From: Psilocybe azurescens
Lineage: Eukaryota; Basidiomycota; Agaricomycetes; Agaricales; Agrocybaceae
Length of the DNA stretch: 21,580 nucleotides
NCBI GenBank assembly: GCA_023853785.1
Contig: JAJIRX010000586.1
Location: forward strand, 1 to 21,580
Reading direction: 5' to 3'
The position numbers and the translations under genes are program-made. The notes under the pieces were generated by a model. That model searched no databases. It saw nothing but the letters and a program-made list of their open reading frames with translations, and was not told where the DNA came from. Numbering within the stretch: position 1 is the first letter of the stretch; every line of letters begins with the position of its first letter. Of the stretch, positions 10,882-20,869 are shown piece after piece.

Positions 10882-11333
10882 CTTTGAGCATAGTCTCCGC
10901 GCTCACCACCGACTATCTGTTTGTTTCTCTCCATATGCATAAACCTTGGAATCTGGCTTAATACTAATATTGTTCAACTTCCTTTGGAAACCGGGAGCGG
11001 ATATGTACCCCTCTGCAACCGATACTTATTTGACCATGACTGGCACTCTAGGTAGTGCCTCCGACCCAGCGTCTTCTAGCAAACGCATGGATGTATCCCT
11101 AAATATATGACCTTGAGAATTATGCTTGGGAACATTTATCTGTGTCTATTCTCTAATGCCCCACCTAGCATCGACACTGCAAGGCCTTTCTCACGAATCC
11201 AAATTTTAGACGGTCACTTTGGGCGATACTATTCTTAACCTCCCACTATAGCAGGAATCCCTTCGATTTACCCGGATATTCTTATTCACAGTCACTCGGG
11301 AAGTTGAGATATTTTGCAGCTTGCACTGCTGGG

Positions 11334-11735
11334 ACTGAATAATTCACCGGAATGCAGATTCCTTGCAAAACAAATTGTCGTGACACAAAGTATTACGAAT
11401 TGCAGAATGATTCATTCTCCATTAAATCTGCCATGAGCAGAACACAATAAGAATATTTGTAATACTTAAAATTCTCGATCAACTCCGCCTAATGCAGAAT
11501 TTTTCCTTTTGTATACAATCTGCATTAGGCAGATTCGTAATAAAATTTAAAATTCTACCAAAGTATCGCCAATTACAGAACTCACCATTTTGCAAATTGC
11601 AAAACGCAATGAGAATGTTAAGTTCGCGATGAATTCGGCTTATTGTAGAACTTTACGTTCTCATTAAATTCTGCAAATATTTTGCAAATTGCAGAACATA
11701 ATCAGATTTCATCATTCTGCCGAGAGCAGAGAGCA
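11334..11735. repeat. AT-rich block with dispersed TGCAGAA/TTCTGCA words
   Basis: About 400 bp of AT-rich, non-coding DNA in which GCAGAA/GCAGAT and its complement TTCTGC/TCTGC recur many times in both orientations, with degenerate relatives (ACAGAAC, GTAGAAC). Longer imperfect copies can be seen: the stretch around 11471-11500 (CTCGATC...CCGCCTAATGCAGA) resembles 11622-11652 (TTCGCGATG...CGGCTTATTGTAGA). It contains the perfect hairpin at 11487-11530. It looks like the body of a non-autonomous repeat or an eroded satellite; no terminal repeats or target duplications were found. Confidence 0.5.
11487..11530. repeat. Perfect 12-bp inverted repeat
   Basis: GCCTAATGCAGA (11487-11498) and its exact complement TCTGCATTAGGC (11519-11530) are separated by a 20-nt loop, inside the AT-rich repeat block. 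Confidence 0.8.
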
Positions 11736-11741
11736 TCGTCT

Positions 11742-11773
11742 GATGTCGGGTGCACGTCGTAGGACCCGACATC
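11742..11773. repeat. Perfect 10-bp inverted repeat
   Basis: GATGTCGGGT (11742-11751) and ACCCGACATC (11764-11773) form a GC-rich stem with a 12-nt loop, at the right edge of the AT-rich block. A further partial copy (CGGACCCGAT) follows at once. Confidence 0.75.
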
Positions 11774-11953
11774 GGACCCGATAATCAATTTTCAATCCAA
11801 CTCTGAAGGACTGCAAAAATTTAATCTTTGTGGGTATCATTCATACGACTAATGAGATTTGCTACAAGAGGTATACTGCAATATTTACATCACAATACTG
11901 TCCAAGGGGTGTAAGATATGGTACATAATGAGAAGCATGGTATCAAATGGTTA

Positions 11954-12538
11954 TCAAAGGTCGAACTGGAGGTTCTTTGGGAATCGGAATGGTGTCGACT
12001 GCCGAACACGACCAATAAACCTGTATAATAAGGACATTAACATCTGTAAGGGGTAAAGCACAATTATGCACAATTCAATAGCTTGATCTACAAGCTCCGC
12101 ATCTCCTTTTTGCATATTGACTACGTCACCAGTATATAAGGCCTGGCGCATGACAACAATCTCTCCTCTCCATTCACCTGCAACAGCATTGGTAACGGGG
12201 AGGTGGAGGTGATTTTGACAAAAACTCGGAACCGCTTCACAGTCCCATCCCGATGGACAGTGATAGATGTGTCATGAATATGAGGTTGTATGTAACGGTG
12301 CTGAAAAGGCCTTCCACCCATGGATATCGCAAGGAGTGCCAGGTCCGAACAGCACAACTTTTTGATGAGACTTGGGTGCAAACATCCTTCCACACAGGAT
12401 TGGCTGATTGACCATATAAACGTGACCGAATATAGAGGTTCTTAGCCTAGAGGGGCCTATTAATAAGAACTTGCATTACAGTAAAAATGTGCTTACTCTG
12501 CGAGATGGAGAAGGAGCAGTGCCACGAATTGAAGGCAT
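11954..12538 (-). CDS. Small gene of unknown function
   Basis: I do not recognise a named family. A plausible model starts at 12538 (MPSIRGTAPSPSRR, exon 12538-12497), has an intron ending near 12457 or 12448, and continues in the long open stretch 12393-12121 (LIKKLCCSDLALLAIS; PHIHDTSITVHRDGTVKRFR). It then shifts frame by one base near 12180 into GEWRGEIVVMRQALYTGD and NMQKGDAELVDQAIE, and ends after a 50-nt intron with FIGRVRQSTPFRFPKNLQFD, stop at 11954. The WRGEIVVMR and KGDAELVDQAI segments remind me of uncharacterised mushroom proteins, a recollection I could not check. No membrane segment is evident. It is divergent from the gene at 12983. Exon limits in the N-terminal half are uncertain; at least one, probably two, single-base frame breaks occur. 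Confidence 0.5.
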
Positions 12539-12982
12539 AGGATAAAACGCTTATGGGAGTGGTGTTTTCAATTAGGTTGAGAAATATGGTGTTGCAAGTT
12601 AATGTGATTATAAGCTCACCAAACAATTAACTGCAGACATAAAAGAAAACGGCTGTTGAGAAGGGTTCTTGGAGACGCCACCTCAAAATCAGGTTCATGA
12701 CCAATTAGGAAAATGTGGAGTAATGATCACAAATAGTGGAATGGAGAGTCTGTAAGAATGACAACAAAAAACCCGCTTGAAGGCAACACACGACACACAC
12801 CACATACGGTGTTCAAAACAATAGTAAGTGTATCCATCAGCTTAAGGAATCCATGGCAACGTATGCTTGAGATGCTACCTACAATGAATTTATTAAAGCG
12901 TGGTTAGATTATAAGGCCAAAACAGCAGACATCCCACAAAGTATTCTTCATGCACCTTGACTCTTTTCCTACACAAATATCA
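12539..12982. other. Divergent promoter region
   Basis: About 440 bp between the starts of two divergent genes of unknown function. Apart from a TATA-like box for the right-hand gene I see no gene or repeat. Confidence 0.4.
12910..12916 (+). promoter_or_regulatory. TATA-like box of the coiled-coil gene
   Basis: TATAAGG lies 67-73 bp before the ATG at 12983 but only 34-40 bp before the in-frame ATG at 12950. This spacing slightly favours 12983 as the true start. Confidence 0.35.
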
Positions 12983-15839
12983 ATGGATTCTTTCAACAAC
13001 CAGTATCGCCCTTTGGACGACGACGACGCAGAGATGGCATCAGCAGCAGCAGCCCTGGAGGCTGGAAGTATGTTCAACTCTCCTCGAACACGCCCTGCAA
13101 CACCCATCAACTTCGCAAGCACTCATTCAACAATGACTCCTTATAACACCCCCGGCTCTGAAATCGAATATCCTGCAACCTTGCCTTCCCCGCCTGCAAT
13201 GAGACTCGAGGGTTCCTCACAAATGAGCACAGCACAACTCCCCTCTCAACTGCTGCCTCCTGTAGAAATCCCAACCGGGGCTTCAAAGCGTACACTTGAG
13301 GATAAGCATGCGGACAGGGTTCGAGTCGTTCAAAACCCTTCAATTCTGCCAGATGCGGTAAGTTGCTACACATAAATGGCTGAAATAAACTAAAAACATA
13401 CCTAGTATGAAACAATCCAAAGTGTCAGAGCCACCATGGGAAGACGATATGAAAACAGTTTGAGGCAAGCCAATGAGAAGGCACAGCAGAAGGCTGATAC
13501 AGTCGACCATCTGGTGAAGGTTGGGGAAGAAACAAATCGACAATTGCGGGAAGCCAACCAACGGAGGCTGCAGGCTGAAGCGCAACTAGAGGATGCCAAT
13601 GGACGGGCTGAAGAAGCCACTAGGCGTGCTGAGCAGGCAGATCGACGAGCAAAGCAGGCGATGGTTGGAGAAGAAACAAATCGACAATTGCAGGAAGCCA
13701 ACCAACGGAGGCTGCAGGCTGAAGCGCAACTAGAGGACGCCAACCGTCGGGCTGAAGAGGCTGCTAGGCGTGCTGAGCAGGCGGATCAACGAGCTGAGCA
13801 GGCGATACAACAAGCACTAGAAAGTAGGGCTCAAGTCAAGGAGCTCGTGAAGGCAGGGGAAGAGGCAAAGCGTGCCTTGGAGGAAGCTCGACAACGGGCT
13901 ATCAGAGCCGAAGAGCAGTTAGCCGAGGCAAACAGGCGAGCCGATGAGGCCAGAAAGCGTGCTGACGAGGCCAATGGACGGGCTCAAGAGGCCATTGCTC
14001 GAGCCGGAGAGGCGGAGCGTCGTTCTAACGAGGCAGAAGCGAAGATCCTGAGTCTTGCGGAACGCCTCGACCGATTGGAGCAGATGGGCCAACCTTCCAA
14101 CAATAACGCTGGCCGGGCTGCTGTGGCGAATGAAACGGACGAACCTCAGCCTGTACCTGTGGGTGTGTTGCCTGCAGTGACACCGGTCCCTGTTCCCTGG
14201 TGCATGGAGCCAGACTCTGCATCTACGATGGACAATAATGCCGGCCAGACTGCTGTGGCGAATGCAACGGGCGAACCTCGACCTGTAGATGCGTTGCCTG
14301 TCCCTGGTTCATGGTTCATGGAAGCAGGTGCTGCATCTACGATGGCTCCGTCAGTGGCTGTACAACCCTCCCTCCCCAGCCCTCCAGAACTCGCATCACA
14401 GTCACCAGTGCGACATCCTCCAGTATCTCAAGGGCCATCTAATATCGATAGCGCCGTCCGGTGGAGAGAAAGGCAGGACAGTAGCCCCGACTCTGACTCT
14501 GAAAATGATGAAGAACAAACATCAAATTCTAATGCAACGGTTAGTATATAGAAATTTTCTGCAGTGATATTTGACTCACATTATAAAGATTGCGCCGCCG
14601 CCGCCCGACATCTGCGCAATCTTCCGGACCTGCAGAGCCTGATATGCAACAATCTTCAACGTCCTCATCGATGCCACACCCGACATCTTCTACTGCCTCC
14701 TCTGTTCCACGGCCCATATCCACTTTTCGATCATCACGCGGAATTCTCGATATTCTCGTAACCAGTCGGAGGCAGTTTTCGGGAAGGCGTCACTGAACAA
14801 CCTCGTTCGACTATAAGGAGGCCAACAAGAAGTAATCCCTATCACCAGTCACATCTCCGAGGCCATAACCCCCAACGTGCAGCAGGGCTGGTGAGTTCAA
14901 TGACACTCTTTGTCAAGAAAATTTGTCTGATATCCTCCAGAGAAGGGTCAGGTATCTGATGAACGAATTTATGAAGATAAAGAAGGCTAAAGATATCCGA
15001 TATACGAACTGCGCAAGCATGGATGAAGTTACCGAGTTCGAACTCGGTCAGAACATGGGCCCCGATCTCAATCCGATGAGACCATTTCTTGATACCACAG
15101 AAATAAACACCTGGAACCATCAACTATGCGACTTATTCATTGAAGAGTTCGGGAAGAGAGATGATACAGCTTACCGAAGCAAACGTCCAGGTCATCGAAC
15201 ACATGTTTTTAGATCGCCTAGACCGCCTGGGTCGCACTTATCGTGAATATCTTCATGATTCACCGGACCAAATAGAGGCTAAGAGAGAGAAAAAGCGTTT
15301 GGGAAGAAAAATAGGCGCAGAACCGATGTAAGATTTTCACTGTTGACTATGGCGATCAAGTTTGCGATACATCTATTGCAGAAGTACCATGAACGACTCG
15401 ATATTTGCTACGGAAATGCGCAAAATCGGGATGGTTCGATCAACGTGTACTGGAAGGCTTCAGCGAACTTGGTAGAGAGTCTTGGAACAGGAGGGATGAG
15501 TTCTGAAGAAAGTGGATGGGAGGACGAGAGGCAGCAAAAACGAGTTTATTGGGTCAAAAGACGCCTGTGGCGAGCCAATCGATGCACAAAGCGTCTAATT
15601 GCGATCGACAGAGAGAAAAGAGCACTGGCGCGGCTGGTGGCCCTCGACCGGGAAACCCACCCAGGGATCGGAGGAGGAGAGAGGGTAATAATGGTACAAT
15701 TAGCAACCGTGCTCCAAAGACAGGGTGTCCCGAAAACTTCTATTCGAGGGAATGGCTTGCAGGCCTAGGTAACACCCGACTGCACAAAGCGTTAAAAATG
15801 AAACCGCCAGTCAAATGGGAAGAGTCAGACGATGAATGA
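12983..15839 (+). CDS. Coiled-coil protein of unknown function
   Basis: Not assigned to a named family. Exon 1 (12983-13357; an in-frame ATG also at 12950) encodes an acidic, Ser/Pro/Thr-rich start (MDSFNNQYRPLDDDDAEMAS). After a 48-nt intron, exon 2 (13406-14539) encodes about 220 residues of Ala/Glu/Arg-rich coiled coil (EEARRRAE-like heptads), including a 48-residue duplication, then a Pro/Val linker. Introns follow at 14540-14588, 14891-14940 and about 15329-15381. The C-terminal part has a helical segment (VRYLMNEFMKIKKAKDIRY; VIEHMFLDRLDRLGRTYREY), then NLVESLGTGGMSSEES, RVYWVKRRLWRA and GCPENFYSREWLAGLG, stop at 15839. The GMSSEES...WR...NFY order recalls a large uncharacterised mushroom protein family, often near transposons; this is memory, not a search. 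Single-base breaks near 14600, 14777, 15155, 15330 and 15650 interrupt the frame. Confidence 0.65.
13520..13807 (+). repeat. 144-bp tandem duplication inside the coiled coil
   Basis: Two in-frame copies, 13520-13663 and 13664-13807, each 48 codons, share the start GTTGGRGAAGAAACAAATCG and nearly identical sequence through QRRLQAEAQLEDAN and RRAEQAD. Differences are few (e.g. QLREANQ versus QLQEANQ, NGRAEEAT versus NRRAEEAA), which points to a recent duplication. Degenerate related units continue after it. Confidence 0.85.
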
Positions 15840-16010
15840 AGGTGCATTTGGGCACTCTGATGGTATATAATATTTCATAGTTGGTAGTAATCGTCGCCGG
15901 TCAAGTAATTACATTTGGAATATAGCCGTCGCTGGTCGATGTCGCCAAAAAAGATGGAAGCGGTGTCGTCCTGGGGAATGAAAGGGAAAAGATTCGCGTC
16001 TATTGAAAAC

Positions 16011-16235
16011 AGGAGGGAAAACAGTACCATGGAATATCAGGATACCGTCGCCGATGAAGCGAGACAAGGTAGGGGGTAAAGCGTTCGTTTTGTGTATGCT
16101 GAAGAGGAAGGAAAATCGTTGCTGACGAAATGACACGAGGCGAGATAAGCCAAAAATGAGGTCCATGCATGTCAAAAAGAGGAAGGAAAACAGTACCATG
16201 GAATATCCAGGATACCGTCGCCGATGAAGTGACAC
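16011..16235 (+). repeat. Direct repeat pair of about 55 bp plus a third copy lacking its centre
   Basis: Copy A (16011-16065) and copy B (16180-16235) share AGGARGGAAAACAG, the 23-bp quasi-palindrome, then CGTCGCCGATGAAG. A third copy C (16105-16136) has the same flanks, AGGAAGGAAAA and GACGAAATGACAC, but lacks the 25-bp centre with the quasi-palindrome. Period A to B is about 169 bp. Confidence 0.75.
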
Positions 16236-16626
16236 ATGAGTGCCCTGGAATATCCAGGACACCGATGGATGAGTGGAAGGAACTTAAAACATCGAAATCA
16301 AACGCCAACTGATCGCTTACCTCAGTCGTCACGTGTTACAAGTTGTCGTGTCACACGACGTGTGTGGCTCATCTTCAAGACTTCAAGTTCCTGCGTGCAC
16401 ACATCATGGCTCGTTCACCGTGTCTTGGATATTCCAATGCACGGTTTCCACCCTAAGGTATCCTGGATATTCCAGGGTACTTTTATTTCTTTCCGTTGAC
16501 AAGACGTACATCCTCCTCTTTTAGATCTTGATTCCCATCGATAACGTGGCTGCTTAATCGTGTCCACTTCCACTCTTGTTCTGGATAACCAACGTATGGC
16601 CGAGTATCCTGGATAATCCAGGGTAC
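16024..16626. repeat. Nested inverted array of six 23-bp quasi-palindromes
   Basis: Six copies of a 23-bp unit, core CCTGGAATATCCAGG, flanked by GTAC/GTAT-type ends. Three are in forward orientation at 16024-16045 (one base short), 16193-16215 and 16240-16262. Three are in reverse orientation at 16420-16442, 16458-16480 and 16604-16626. They pair as nested inverted couples, 1/6, 2/5 and 3/4, with midpoints at about 16325, 16337 and 16341. Each unit is itself nearly self-complementary (about 10-bp arms, a 3-base centre, one mismatch). I did not see further copies elsewhere in the window. A likely reading is a set of binding sites or subterminal repeats of the downstream transposon, or a foldback element; both are inference. 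Confidence 0.85.
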
Positions 16627-16857
16627 TTGTTCTCTCAAACAACACATCAACTCATAATTCCATACCGATAACTACAAGCTTTGGCAACGACGATGGCGCT
16701 TGTACTTTGTTATTACTTGACAACGCTCTCCTTAGGTACGTTTCTTTCTTCCTAAAGGAATTGTGTTTAACATTTAAATATAGGCTGGAAATCTCTACGA
16801 TTTCGACACTTGGGTGTTCTGGTTAAACCACTGCACTCTCCACTTCTTACTTCAATC

Positions 16858-19800
16858 ATGCCCATCTGCTATTGCGTCTCACATGGATGCGCCACCTCGG
16901 GTGGTGTCGATCCTCTTGGAGCCCAATGGCCGGAGCGTCAACGTCCGTACCTTGAGGGCGCATTCGGCAGATGACCGAAGCACCTATCTACGTTCTGCAG
17001 AGGAAAGGACGGATATAATCCTCACTGCTCAAATCGAAGAGCTCACTGCTCATCTCGGCGCAAGTGTCCTCGCTGACGAAGTTTCGGACCATTCGAAACG
17101 CCTGGAGGCTCGCTGTGGGCGAGAGATAGTTCACAAAGCGGTCTCCCTCAACCAGGGGCTAACAAGGGCGAAGACGAGAGAGGCGAACGACCACATCCAT
17201 CAAACTCCTCGAATTCGCCCTCCGGAGGTTATTCGATGCCCTCATCTCATTCTCATTCTCATTCTCCCCCTCGTCAAGCCAATTCGAGACGTTCTAGAGA
17301 AGACAACATTCTCTTTGCTTAGCCGACCTTGACGCCGACGTTGACAACTTTGCAAGAAAGCCCAGGATCGCCTTGCCTGCCTCGATAGCCCACCATCGTC
17401 CGGAATTCCTGCTCCTTTTCCTCTTGCCAACCTGCTCCAGTCGTCTAACCAGCTCATGGATCGATTTGAAACCATAACTTACAAGGGTCCCGCTGTTCTT
17501 GCAGCCAAAGATCCAATTTTGCGTAAACTGCAAGCTATTCAGCTTCACTTGAAAACCGCAAGGAAAGAGTGGACCGAGAGGCTTTCTGACATAAAGGATA
17601 TGAAAACACCTGCATATGGTCTCCCATTTGATACAGGTATTGGTGTCATTATGTTTATTATTTTTCCACTTTTACTGATTGATTGCCTCTTAGGCCACCA
17701 CTTTAAACCTATCCTAGATAACGTTGACCCAATACTACAAGTTCTCTTCTTTATGGTTCTGACATGCCAAGTCCTACTTGGTGTTAGTCGCCGTGGTTGC
17801 AACTTTCTGCTGAAGACGGTTCAATACATCATTCAATTAACCCTTGCTCGCCTCAGCCCCAATTTATTGCCCGGGGATCGCAATCTGTTAAATGACATTC
17901 CTGCCGATCCCCGTACATTTGAGAAAGCGTTCACCTTAGAAAGTCAACACACTATCTACGCTGTTTGCCCAGATCCTGACTGCCACTTTACCTATAAACC
18001 GACATTCACCAAAGACTCCCCCATTCCCATCTATCCTAATACATGCACCCATCGCCAATTCAAAGGAGGCAGGAAGTGTAAAACACCTCTTCTTAAACCA
18101 CATCGCATAAATGGCCATACCATTTATATTCCAATTAAACCCTTTGTCGGATTCAGTTTCAAAGATTGGATGGCAGGGTTACTATCTCGATCGGGGTATG
18201 AGGAGAAGATGGACAATGCTTGGACTCCCTGTAAAGATAGATCGAGCCCTCCCATTGAAATGAAAGACATCTTTGATGGTGAAATTTTGTAACTTCAAAG
18301 GCCCGGATGGTCAGCATTTTAGTATGGGCGAAGAAGGTCGATATGTTTTTCTCTTTGTGTTGACTTTTTTAATCCTTTGGGCAACAAACAAGCTGGGAAA
18401 AGAAGTCGATCGGCATTGTCTCTATGGTCTGCCTTAATCTACCCCCTGATATGCGATATAAGCCAGAAAATATGTTTTTATTTGGAATTATCCCCGGTCC
18501 ACATGAACCACCCCTCGTTTGTCTCAATCATTACCTTTCCTCCTTATCGACCAGCTTTTGGAGTTTTGGTATACTGGAGTTCGTTTTCACGCACAAGTGC
18601 CTTCTTCTATGGGAGATGTGTTCGATGCGCTCTTGTCTGTGTGGTTTCTGATCTGCTGGCAGCACGTAAAGTCAGCGGATTTGCTTCAATTAGACATAGG
18701 CGCATGTGTGCAATTTGCCACTGTCAACATCAAAAGAGGACAAACTTAATGACGCATTTGCTAAACTTGGAGAGCGTAGGACGGATAAAGGGACTCGTGA
18801 GCTGGCTCAGTCCTATTTAGATGCTCTGGATGAAAAGGAACAGAAGGAAATGGTCAGCGACACTGGTGTCCGCTGGTCTGAGTTGTTTCGTCTTCCATAT
18901 TTTGACACTTCTCGATTCGTCGTTGTTGATGCGATGCACAACTTATTCCTTGGCTTGATCCAGGAACATTTTGAAATTCTGGGAGTTCGAATGGAAAAGC
19001 AAGGCCAGGATAGCATCTCTGTTCTTTCATTGGGTATTCCCGATCAGTCAAAAACCCAGTTAAATCCAAAGGAGCTGAAAAGTCTAAACAAATTGATCAC
19101 TATCTTGGAATCTCCAATAAACAAGGAATTAACGACCGAAGCTGGTTACAATGCTTACTTCAAACGGTTTGAGAACCTGCACAGGGGTGCCCTTCAGCTT
19201 GTATTTCATTCATTATCACTGAAGGCCCAAACGATGTACCCGAACAAAATGCATCTCAATAAACCTGACTTTATTCGGTCAATTCTTACATGGGTAAGTT
19301 CTGCACTTGTTGGCCAAAGTTCATATTTCTGATTTTTATGTAGCGGTGTAAACAAACTGAAGAACCTCCGCAGTTTAAGTTCAATAACAGATCAGTCTTC
19401 ACTGAGCAAGAAATCCATGAACTTCGTGCAGATATCGAAAATATGATCACTCCATCTTGGCTCACATCCGTCCCAACCAACCTCGGCGAGCCAAGCCATG
19501 GCAAGCTGAAGGCAGATCAATGGCGCACTCTTGGTACAACCTACCTTCCTGTCACACTCATACGGTTATGGAATACCCTGGAGAATAATGATACCCGTTC
19601 TTCACAGTGCAAGAAGTTATTGGGAGTAACACTGTCATTGGTTTCCGCAGTTGTTATTGCATCATCTCGCATTACATCATCCAAAAAGGCTGATCAATAT
19701 CTTTACCACATGCACAATTATCTAAATGGACTGCGTGTCCTTTTTCCTAAATACCGGTTTCTCCCAAATCAACATATGTCCCTTCACCTTGCTGAATATT

Positions 19801-20825
19801 TGCGGCTTTATGGACCTGTGCACGCCTGGTGGACTTTCCCTTTTGAACGTTTGATTGGCCTTTTGCAACGTATCCCTAATAATTTACAAATGGGTAAGTT
19901 ATGGTGTCTAGTTACAGTTTTGGATATTTCTCATCGTCTTCCAGGACAATTAGAAGAAACAATATCAACCTCTTTTGTGAAGTCATCTAACCTCCGTGCG
20001 CTACTTCTAAAAGGAGGTTGCCCCCAAGCCATTAAAAACTGTAGTGGTTTTTTCGAAACTAGTTGATCCTCAAGTTCGCAATACACTTCTCACGGATATC
20101 TCTCGTTTTCTTGCACTCGAAGAAAATGGAGATGAGCCCCAGGACCCTGTGAGAGGCAATTTCAAAGCCCTTTCGGAAGGACATTACAAGGCTCTTCAAA
20201 CCTATTATCAGAATGCTGATACGCCACGAGAAGCCAAAATCCTAAGCTTATACACCTTCAATGGGTTGACATTTTCTACATTCTCACGACACAGGGTAAT
20301 AGCTTTATTCTTGTTCGTCGGCCATCACTTCCCTCCATTCCTGCACAAATTAACGGCATCCTTCAACTTCCTACAACTGAAATCTATTTTATTGTTCAAT
20401 ACTTCCTCAAAGCTGTGCCTGACGACCCATTCCAACAATATCCCATTCTTCAGGCGTCACTCTGGTCTCAAAATCTTGGACAGCTTGTGATCATTAGGCC
20501 ACAAGATATTGAATGTCATTTTGCTGGTCTTCCTTTTAGGTGGAAAGAGACAGGTTGCCTAGCAGTCATGTCTTTATCTCGAGTACTAAATCATACACAC
20601 TCCATCTGTTATTATTTTGTTGAAAATTCTATTTTCCTTATGCTGATGAGTATCAGAGGCCACAACGTCATGAGTCCGATTGCATTGTATCATTTCTTTT
20701 TGTTTAATGCTTTCCCACAGATTTCCGGCTTATGCCTGATGGCGACTAACACTTTAATTAAATTGTCCTTGTTATACAATAAACACTCCAAAGGTTGCGC
20801 CGCACATGAAACCCTGCACGCATGA
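16858..20825 (+). CDS. Tnp2/CACTA (EnSpm)-like DNA transposase
   Basis: A cut-and-paste type transposase of the Tnp2 (Transposase_21) kind, by recalled motifs. The start at 16858 gives a Cys/His-rich N-terminus (MPICYCVSHGCATSGG), then a helical stretch (RTDIILTAQIEELTAHLGAS) and PFPLANLLQSSNQLMDRFE. After an intron (17637-17693) come HHFKPILDNVDPILQV and a Cys/His cluster (VCPDPDCHF...CTHRQFKGGRKC), then DWMAGLLSRSGYEEKMDNAW and IFDGEIL. Next are FKGPDG, DFFNPLGNKQAGK, NLPPDMRYKPENMFLFGIIP, LAARKVSGFA, RFVVVDAMHNLFLGLIQEHF, KADQWRTLGTTY, MSLHLAEYLRLYGPVHAW and FPFERLIGLLQRI. Other introns are 19294-19343 and 19894-19944. The frame breaks at least ten times (near 16945, 17330, 18290, 18355, 18400, 18545, 18640, 18735, 20035, 20295). 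The end is uncertain: after LSRV (20585) an intron may follow. It may be a live element read with errors, or a decaying copy. Confidence 0.82.
17245..17266 (+). repeat. Short TCTCAT hexanucleotide repeat
   Basis: Three and two thirds units of TCTCAT inside the N-terminal part of the transposase gene, read as a Ser-His run (SHSHSHS) in the coding frame. Confidence 0.7.
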
Positions 20826-20869
20826 ATCATGTGGATGAACTTGCACTGCAAACTCAACCCAAGCGTTCG

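Larger units (their letters stand above)
10329..11333. other. Gene-poor region upstream of CTR9
   Basis: Apart from the presumed CTR9 promoter (E-box at 10481) and a hairpin at 10841-10881 I see nothing supportable. Open frames here, such as 10667-10942 (+), start at TTG, carry no domain, and are judged chance. A 34-codon frame from an ATG at 11002 was also noted without support. Confidence 0.4.
15840..16857. other. Non-coding repeat-rich region 5' of the transposase
   Basis: No gene is supported for about 1 kb. It contains the quasi-palindrome array (16024-16626) and a direct repeat (16011-16235). An ATG at 16694 opens a short frame followed by an intron-like segment (16735-16784), which might be an untranslated or alternative first exon of the transposase. 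Confidence 0.5.

Noticed and set aside
10667..10942. 91-codon open frame on + upstream of CTR9
   Set aside because: Starts at TTG, basic and low-content sequence with no motif, and contains the foldback at 10841-10881; likely chance.
13402..13743. Minus-strand frame rich in Ser/Ala/Cys opposite the coiled coil
   Set aside because: It is the antisense shadow of the repetitive Ala/Glu/Arg codons of the gene on +.
16011..16626. CRISPR-like repeats
   Set aside because: Spacing is irregular, orientation flips in the middle, there are no spacers of uniform size, and the genome is eukaryotic.
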